A stretch of 64,000 bases of DNA, taken from positions 80,378,767 through 80,442,766 of the forward strand of contig NC_065882.2 in the NCBI RefSeq assembly GCF_932274485.2, in the 5' to 3' direction. Under the pieces are notes generated by a model. It saw nothing but the letters and a program-made list of their open reading frames with translations, had not been told where the DNA came from and ran no database searches. The DNA is from Patella vulgata. Taxonomy: Eukaryota; Mollusca; Gastropoda; Patellidae. Below are positions 57,371-64,000 of the stretch, in pieces. Each line of letters opens with the position of its first letter. Position 1 is the first letter of the stretch. A program made the translations under genes and the position numbers.

Positions 57371-57849
57371 CACACCTGAAAGATGGAATTCACTTCCAAT
57401 TCAACTAGGTTTTTTTACTTTATTGTCAATCTTCAAATCTTTGCAAAATTCATTACAAAAATTGTCAAATAACTTACAGTCAGTGAACTTTTGTATATAG
57501 TTTCTGTATGCGTTATGAGTACGTTTTGTGGATTTTGCGCTATATAATTTCACATATTAGTTTTATTAATTTATAGGTGAACTCAGTGTTTTCAGGAAGC
57601 CATGATGGTTCCATGAGTAAGCTTGTTCCTGAAGCAACATCCGCATGTTTTACAACATCTAGACGTTGCTAGACTGGTCTGCAATTCCCTAACTTATAGC
57701 TCTATTATCTCCCTTTTAACACAGACATGTAACAACAGCATCCAATCAGAGGTTGTGACACAAACACACTCAAATCAAACATGGCGACCTCCACACAAGC
57801 CTTGCAGTATGCTATGAGAGAACTTTTGCACGGACATGACATACACTTA

Positions 57850-58475
57850 TTTGGAATGGTCTAAGGCTTGCCCTTTAGATCATAAGGTCTGTCATTGAGT
57901 CAAGTGGCATGGTTTACATTCTCTGCTTGTGTGATAAGGAGTAGCGTCAACTGTCGAACCTCATGGGTTTTCTCTGTGTCCTTATGTTTCCTCTCGCTGC
58001 TAAAGACCCATATGCACTAGCAAATTTAACCCTGTCAGTCCCAAAATGAACTAGTTTGTGTCGAGTGGATGTTATGGCCTGTTTCTCTCTTCCTCTGGCG
58101 GTCACGGTGGCTAAGTGGGTAAGACACTGGCTCGCTAGCCTGGAGGTCAGGTGTTCGATCCCTGCATTGGCCGAAAAAGTTCATCCAGATTTTCTGGCAT
58201 GGTTCCCCCTTGTCAGTGATGCAGGATGGAGGGCCTGACAAGGACAGCTGTCTATTCATTCGGATGAGACGAAAAACCGAGGTCGCGTGTACACATTGAC
58301 GTGAACGTAAAAGATCCCTTGACAGTTGGAATTTGATATAAGAGTACGCTGTAATGCCGCTGTCCAGACAAAATCTCCTCGTAGCACACTGTATGGCATA
58401 TGCCTGTCTTCATTAGCCCAGTTCGGAGCAGAACAGTAGGACGTTAAACCCCATTTCATTTCATTTCATTTCTCT
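57850..58475 (+). mobile_element. SINE-B followed by full-length SINE-A
   Basis: Degenerate SINE-B at 57850-58090 ends tttctctcttcctct. SINE-A 58098-58475 begins ggtcacggtggctaagtggg and ends in an ATTTC tail. The SINE-A sits exactly in the SINE-B tail. Confidence 0.88.
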
Positions 58476-58794
58476 CTCCCTCTCTTGTTTTGTTTTCAGA
58501 TGATTTATAACATTTGTTAGATAATTACACGTTGTCTAGAGGGAGCCACTTGTCCCAGTTCAATTTGCATAAAACTACAAATGAGCTAGAATATATGACA
58601 CATCATAATAACATAGCCAGCGTTAATTTCCCTGATGGTTTGTCGATATTCTACAGGAAAGATAAAACTTCATAAAATCCTAACATTACTAGAGTTATAT
58701 GTCACACAAACAATAAACCAGATGGATTTATATAAGCTTCATCTGATTCCAAATATCATATTGTATTAGTATGTTACATGATTTTAACAATATG

Positions 58795-58910
58795 AGAGGG
58801 AGAGGGGGGGAGAGAGGGAGGGAGAGAGAGACCATATGCTAGTCTCGAAATGACCTAGTTTGTGTCGAGTGGATGTTAAACCCCATTTTTCATATCTCTC
58901 TCTTTCTCTC

Positions 58911-58945
<35 letters not shown>

Positions 58946-59670
58946 GGGAGGTAGAGAGAGACATCCACTCGAGTCAACTAGGTCCATTTCTAGACTAACA
59001 TATGGTTCAATTTTATTTCAATAATTCGCTTTAACTCCACTCAACACAAACTAGGTCATTTTTTGACTAACATATGGTTCAATTTTATCTCAATAATTCG
59101 CTTGTGAATAGTGGTCTTTAGCAGTGGGATCCAGAGAAAAACCATGAGGTTGAACAGGCGACCTTACTCCTTGTCACGTGGTTTGCCCACCTCCCCATAT
59201 GATGACTTTTGTTGCTAGAGTGTTCACAAGTTTTTTTTCAAATTGAGCAAGGTCAATAACTCTAAAAGTAATTAACAGAAATTTCATGATTAATTTGTAC
59301 AAATCCCAAATCCTTACTTACAGTTTTTTTATGAAATGTAAGGATAAGTAGACAAAAGCAATATACAAGCTAGATTAATCATTATAAGTAAATAAAAAGA
59401 ACTTTCAGAAGAGTGAGAAAAATGGGGTTTAACGTCCACTGAACACAAACTAGGTCATTTTGGGACTAACATATGGTTTAATTTTATTTCAATAATTCAC
59501 TTGCATGTAGGGGGCGTTAGCAGTGGGAGGAAACAGGAGGATCCAGAGAAAAACCACGAGGTTGGACAGGCGACCCTATTCCTTGTGAATCGAAACCACG
59601 CCAGTTGACTCAATGACAGACCTTATGATGCAGCATGCACACGCTAACGATTCGGCCATCCCTGCGCTGT
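58795..59670 (-). mobile_element. Cluster of SINE-B fragments with GA/TC runs
   Basis: 58795-58960 has opposing GA and TC runs joined by a short forward SINE-B 3' end. 58960-59190 holds two reverse partial copies. 59412-59670 is a near-full reverse copy. 59195-59410 is the unique spacer of the inverted duplication. Confidence 0.78.
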
Positions 59671-60012
59671 CTCTAAAACAATTAACAATAAAGGAGATGG
59701 ATTTATATCACCTTAAATCTTGATTCCAGATATAATATTGTATTACATGTAGTATCGTTACATGATATTAGCACTATAGGAATCCCCTGCAATAGTGAAG
59801 GATGAATCTCTAATAGTAATATCAGTCCAAAAATGGTTCAATTATCTTCAGCATTTACGCAGATAATATATGGAATTAAAATTTCAATTTCAAGCTACAT
59901 GTTGTTTAGTTGACTGACATTTAAGCTAGTTGACCGACATTTTCAGTCCTGAATCAACGATTTTAATCGAAAACACAAAGTGATTTATTAGGAGTATTTA
60001 TTCCACTTCCAT

Positions 60013-60120
60013 TTAAAGATGCATTACGTAAGATTTAGATAATGAGCTGACAGTTCTCGCTATAATAGTTTAAAAATAGATAATGAAAAATGAATATATT
60101 GGAAAATATATCACTGTTAC
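60013..60120 (-). mobile_element. Repeat C terminal fragment
   Basis: ttaaagatgcattacgtaag followed by attctcgctataatagttta; only one end is present. Confidence 0.65.
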
Positions 60121-60425
60121 ACCATAATGACAGTTGAGTTCGAAAATCGGATCAAACTGCCTGATTGGCTGCTCCTCTTTCGCAGATAGTGTAAAAGTAT
60201 GTACATTGTAATACCAAGGTTGTTGACCCTCTAGAGGTCACAATTTTTATCCAATTTTAATGAAGCTTTCAATACTTATGAGTATGGCCCTGTATTGTAT
60301 GAAAAATCTTTCTTTTTAATTTTTTAGCTTGTTTTCTGTCCATCGCTTGCAAAATGTTGGCGTATCTGGTTTTGTTCTTCAATGTATTAACACAAATTAA
60401 GTTTATTTATCCCTTTTTTTTTCAG

Positions 60426-60672
60426 CATATAAAATGTTTGGGAAACGGTTTGCTAATACAAGTCGATTAATGGTTTCCAGTAAAGTCTGGCAGAGGACCA
60501 TCCCAACGCAGAACTGTGATATCCTTCTAACATTTCCCGCTAAAACCGATGACTCCACGTTGATGTGGCTTCTAGCAAGATTAAAATGGCGAACACCAGA
60601 GATTGTTGTGCACGTGAGACACCATAGTAATTCAGGAATCTATGGCTTTTATATGACTGCTACTTATGAAAA
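60426..60672 (+). CDS. ANO8: ANO8 exon with MFGKR motif
   Basis: Acceptor tttttttttcag, donor gtaagt. The two bases and two codons (Tyr-Lys) before Met at 60434 are open, so an upstream coding exon ending in phase 1 is expected or 60434 is the start. It includes VHVRHHSNSGIYGFYMTATY, matching the VRHH...FFVTATYE block of ANO8. Confidence 0.93.
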
Positions 60673-63600
60673 GTAAGTAATTTGAATTATCTGTTTTGCC
60701 GAGGGGTTGGTTGGTCGAATGGTTAGCACATGCTGTATCATAAGGTATGTCATTTAGTCAGCTGGCGTGGTTTCGATTCCCCAGTTGTATGTGACAAGGA
60801 GTAGGATCGCCTGTCCAACCTTGTGGGTTTTCATCCGGTTTCCTCCCACTGCTAAAGACCCCTATGCGCAAACAAATTATTAAAATAAAATTCAACCATG
60901 TGTAGTCCCAAAATGACCTAGTTTGTGTCAAGTGGATGTTAAACTCCATTTCTCTCTCTCTCTAGAAATGGAAATCAACTGTTTTATTACACCATTAAAC
61001 ACCAGATCTCTCTCATTCAAATAGTTTTAATTTTCCTCAAAGGAAATCAAAAGATATTTTATATTGTTTTGATATTTATGACCGTTGTTGAAGACTTCAA
61101 TCTCCTTTTATTCTGTTGTCAGTCTTCATAAAGAAGCAATTTTACATCAGCATCAATTGAAATATATCACTGATTCCTTCCCACGTACAAACTGTGTGAT
61201 TAAAGATTCCTACCCACGTACAAACTGTGCGATTAAAGATTCCTTCCCACGTACAAACTGTGTGCAGGGCATCACACATGGGGGTGTCCGGAGGGGGGGG
61301 GGGGGGGGGCCGACCCCCCCAATTGTTTTTTGGAGGGGGTCTGAATATACTTGGAACCCCCCCCCCCCCAAAAAAAAAAATTTACATAGTAGGCCAAAAC
61401 TCCTATTTATTTACAACAATTATTAGGATTAGTTAAGATTCTATCTGTATAAAACCTGTACATATCCCAATATGGTTTATACTGCTAAAATAAAACACAG
61501 AGATAATCATCCTGGGAACATGTGTGAAGTGAAAAGTACCTGTGTTCCATAAAATTGTGTCTAGTTAGCCTGTCAGTAATATTTTGTTAATTTTTTTCTG
61601 CCACTTATCAGAGTGAATCGCATGTAGGTACCCAAAAACATAACTGCCTAAACCAAATATTTATCGCCCGCTCAGCCACCAACGTAACCATAATGCTTTT
61701 GCACGCGGTGTCTTGGTAGACAGCATGGCCACATGGTGTTTGTTTATATTTTTAGGGGTTTTAAAAAATGGGTTAGGGTTAGGGGTTAGGGTTGTGGACC
61801 CCCCCCAATATATATTTCACGGCTACGCCTCTGACTGTGTGATTAAAGATTCCTTTCCACATGCATAGTGTTTTTTAAGTAATTAATGTTGTTTTTTCGG
61901 TATTTACTGATTTTTCTGTATATAAGGTTTATCAAATTTATTTCAGTATTTTTCGGTTTCGGATTTCTTCAGGGTTTTTTTTTTCGATATATAGTAAATT
62001 GAATTTTGATTAAATAGATCATCTATTTTATTTGTCCAGTTTATTAAAAGGAGCCGAAGATCTTGCAATACAGAAGCCACTGAAATCAGAATATGGCGGA
62101 GGTTTGAAGGAATTTACGTTCGAAGATCAGGAATGTTTCGCAGGTATCCAGGATGAAAAAGCTTTTTTAACTAGTCAAGAACGTCAAGCGATATTATATC
62201 ACATGTTGAATAATCTCCGGGCAGAAGAAGGGGAAGAATTAGAAAAGATAAAGTTTTTAGAAGGACAACCAATTGGTAAGTGTTCGAAGGTATCCTTTGG
62301 TATGTATGCTTGAAAATTAAATCATAATAAATGTTATGCCATACCATGTCAAAACAAAGTTTTAATAAAATATATTGTGTCCAATGCTAGGCCGAGAATT
62401 CTGCCGAATCATTTTTTTTCAAATTCGAGTTGTCGAGGGATCTTTTACATGCATGCCAATGTGTTTCCTGGTGGACCTGTTTTTTGTCCAATACGAACAA
62501 TTCATCACACTTTTCTAGTAAAACAGTTAAAAACATCAATTTGAACAGGAGCCACAGTGGCTCAGTGAGTAATACATGGTCTCGCTAACCTGGAGGTCCC
62601 GTGTTAAATCCCAGTGTTGGCTGAGAAAGTTACTGAAATTTTCCTATGTGCAAGACAGAGGGCCTGGCAAGGAACAACTTATGGGACAAAAATCTTGGTC
62701 CTGTGTAGTTAGAATTCGATATAACAGTAGGCTGTAGCGCCACTGTCCAGGCAAGATTTTCCTCATAACAGACTGTGTCATATGGCATATACCCGTCTTC
62801 GTTAGCCCAGTTGGAACAGAACAGAACAGTAAGACGTTAAAACCAATTTTATCTCATTTCCATTTTCAATTTGAAGAATATGACTAATTTATTGGGAATT
62901 TAGCTAAATGTATCAACATTAATTACCAAAACAAAATGATTTTTGATCTAAATTTTATTCAACCTTGTTATTTGATCAACAATATGAATCATTATGATTC
63001 ACAAATAAATGGCTTGATTTAATCCGAACAAAATACATATAGCCATTTAGTAACATATGCTACATGTACATGTAGTTTACTGAGTTGTAAAGTGTTTGCA
63101 ACTTTTCATTTTTGAAATTTTTCCGTCTCATTCCATCAGATTGCAAAAACTGTATTATGATTAAAACAGAATGCAGAACATACTGTCACCTGACTATTGC
63201 ATAATAATAGTGTCCAATTTACAGTTATTTGATTTCCTGACCACTGTTCAATTAATCATTATACATCAATAATCAATCAGTTGGGTTTTTTATTTTTGAA
63301 CAGTGATCGGGAAATTAAACGCTTGAAAATTAAATGGTCAAATGATTTTGGGTGATCTTAGACGATTTTTACTAATTTTCAAATGAAGATTTGGTATTTA
63401 ACGAATGAAATTAGGGTTAAAAATACACAAGATTAAATGCTATCCAGGCTGCAGTGACAATTGAAGGCCTGGATCTTGGTTATTTGTTTATTGGTTGTTT
63501 GTGATATCATCAAACTGTAGTCCAGGACCCTGTTTCTCAAAATCTTAACTAAAGATAGAATCCAAATTTTAATATATACATGTACTTCAATTTTGATTGG

Positions 63601-63958
63601 CTAAGCACTAAAATCAATCTGATATTATCCAATCAAATTACTAAAATTTGGATTTTATCTTAGTTAAAATTTCATGAAACAGGCCCTAGTTTTTGTAAAA
63701 CTGCCTGCTTAAATAATGATAAGAGTTATGCCCTTTAATTTTCGGTAAAAAATGTCTGACAAGAAAAATTTTGAAATCCCAACACTGGTGTCACTGTCTG
63801 TACTTTCAATCTCTCTTAAAATGATTTCCTCTCTCTTTCAGTGCCATTATTAGAATCTAAGAAGATTATTTCGCGAGTCTTCCCACTTCACTGTAGTGAG
63901 GATCTGTCATATTTAAATAAAAGCTGGGTTCAGGCTTTCTTTAAACCACAGCCATTAG
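60426..63958 (+). CDS. ANO8: Anoctamin-8 (TMEM16H), N-terminal exons; continues past window
   Basis: Exons 60426-60672, 62040-62275 and 63842-63958 join in frame (junction phases 2, 1, 1). From the first Met they read MFGKRFANTSRLMVSSKVWQ, then NCDILLTFPAKTDDSTLMWL, LLKGAEDL, FLTSQERQAI, FLEGQPIV and SWVQAFFKPQPLG. Order and residues closely follow human ANO8 (LFGKR, NCDVLMTFP, FTSQERQSI, SWVQAV). This is the cytosolic N-terminal part of the TMEM16 fold; the transmembrane domain lies outside. In mammals ANO8 is reported to tether ER and plasma membrane at calcium-signalling contacts. Translation either starts at 60434 or, as in vertebrates, in an upstream exon; two candidates are listed. The gene looks intact. 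Confidence 0.95.
60703..60962 (+). mobile_element. SINE-B just after an ANO8 donor
   Basis: Head aggggttggttggtcgaatg to ctccatttctctctctctct, starting ~30 bp downstream of the exon end. Confidence 0.9.
61165..61264 (+). repeat. 31-bp minisatellite interrupted by a hAT-like element
   Basis: Three units of gattccttcccacgtacaaa plus ctgtgtgattaaa. A fourth, degenerate unit resumes at 61834 after the insertion. Confidence 0.88.
61265..61833. mobile_element. hAT-like element with 8-bp duplication
   Basis: 569 bp. The right end CACGGCTACGCCTCTG is typical of hAT termini (CAGRGGCGTAGCC inverted); the left end is eroded (CAGGGcatcac). Flanked by perfect ACTGTGTG (61257-61264 and 61834-61841). The interior has long G and C runs and a telomere-like ttagggttaggggttaggg at about 61771-61790. 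Confidence 0.85.
62040..62275 (+). CDS. ANO8: ANO8 exon with TSQERQ motif
   Basis: Acceptor ttgtccag, donor gtaagt. Starts LLKGAEDLAIQKPLKSEYGG and includes FLTSQERQAILYHMLNNLRA and KFLEGQPI. The first base completes an Asn codon from the previous exon. Confidence 0.95.
62425..62515 (-). mobile_element. SINE-A fragment
   Basis: tcgagggatcttttacatgc to caatacgaacaattcatcac, the middle of a reverse SINE-A. Confidence 0.7.
62546..62865 (+). mobile_element. SINE-A with target duplication
   Basis: Head caggagccacagtggctcag to tttatctcatttcc. Flanked by TCAATTTGAA (62536-62545 and 62866-62875). Diverged but bounded cleanly. Confidence 0.9.
63524..63687. mobile_element. Short foldback MITE
   Basis: ~60-bp inverted ends (aggaccctgtttctcaaaat / atttcatgaaacaggccct, then aaatccaaattttag) occupy most of a 164-bp element in the last ANO8 intron shown. 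Confidence 0.75.
63695..63795 (+). mobile_element. 3' end of the piggyBac-like MITE family
   Basis: Matches the right part of 22455-22856 (actgcctgcttaaataatga, gaaatcccaacactggt). The final inverted end is missing. Confidence 0.7.
63842..63958 (+). CDS. ANO8: ANO8 exon with VFPLH motif
   Basis: Acceptor ctctctttcag, donor gtaagt. Encodes PLLESKKIISRVFPLHCSED then LSYLNKSWVQAFFKPQPL. The VFPLH...SWVQA block is diagnostic of the anoctamin N-terminal domain. Confidence 0.95.
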
Positions 63959-64000
63959 GTAAGTCTTTTTTTTATCAAATGGGAACATGATTTTTTAGTG

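Larger units (their letters stand above)
28047..60425. other. Long repeat-filled region upstream of the ANO8 exons
   Basis: Probably intron and/or 5' flank of ANO8. Beyond the listed elements I see nothing recognisable in 28190-29040, 31670-31870, 32400-33160, 40830-41740, 43260-44050, 44690-45130, 46970-47180, 49080-49400, 52330-53130, 53580-53850 and 59700-60000. Smaller remnants: SINE-B at 36180-36283, SINE-A tail at 43531-43568, mixed SINE pieces at 53510-53575. Confidence 0.6.

Noticed and set aside
61771-61790. Telomere
   Set aside because: Only two to three TTAGGG-like units inside a hAT-like element; not a chromosome end.
1-64000. LTR retroelement or virus-derived element
   Set aside because: No paired long terminal repeats and no polymerase, protease, integrase, capsid or envelope-like frame recognised by eye in any of the listed frames.

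Overview
The window is eukaryotic nuclear DNA from an AT-rich, repeat-dense animal genome, most likely a mollusc or another lophotrochozoan. Three spliced metazoan genes are recognisable, all on the + strand. Most of the remaining sequence is tRNA-derived SINEs, short non-autonomous DNA transposons (MITEs) and minisatellites. The species call is inference from gene style and repeat style.

Layout. (1) 319-8584: the last six coding exons, 251 codons plus stop, of an aldehyde dehydrogenase of the ALDH1/ALDH2 clade, closest by eye to ALDH2; the 5' part lies left of the window. (2) 8585-20134: intergenic DNA holding SINEs, MITEs, a ~0.65 kb tandem duplication and a 0.9 kb hAT-like element. (3) 20141-22017: a compact two-exon DM-domain gene (DMRT/doublesex family, 176 aa) with a polyadenylation signal at 22088. 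(4) 22018 to ~50 kb: mostly repeats, with a promoter-like stretch and candidate first exon near 27.8-28.0 kb. (5) 60426-63958 and beyond the right edge: exons for the cytosolic N-terminus of anoctamin-8 (ANO8/TMEM16H). Two upstream candidate first exons (27989-28046 and 50957-51068) both fit its reading phase.

Two abundant SINE families dominate. I call them SINE-A (~375 bp, tail of ATTTC repeats) and SINE-B (~285 bp, tail of TC repeats). Both have a tRNA-like A/B-box head. Their heads and bodies differ, but both end in the same ~19 bp (GGACGTTAAACCCCATTTC), which suggests one LINE partner. Many copies have clear target-site duplications, and insertions nest up to four deep. MITEs with readable terminal repeats and target duplications include hAT-like (8 bp), Mutator-like (9 bp), PIF/Harbinger-like (TAA), piggyBac-like (TTAA) and pogo/Tc1-like (TA) elements. 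Several large perfect or near-perfect palindromes are also present.

The three genes have no visible functional link: an oxidoreductase, a transcription factor and a membrane tether. No operon, CRISPR array, rRNA gene or intact tRNA gene is visible. Family letters (SINE-A, SINE-B, repeats C, D, G, H) are local labels, not database names.
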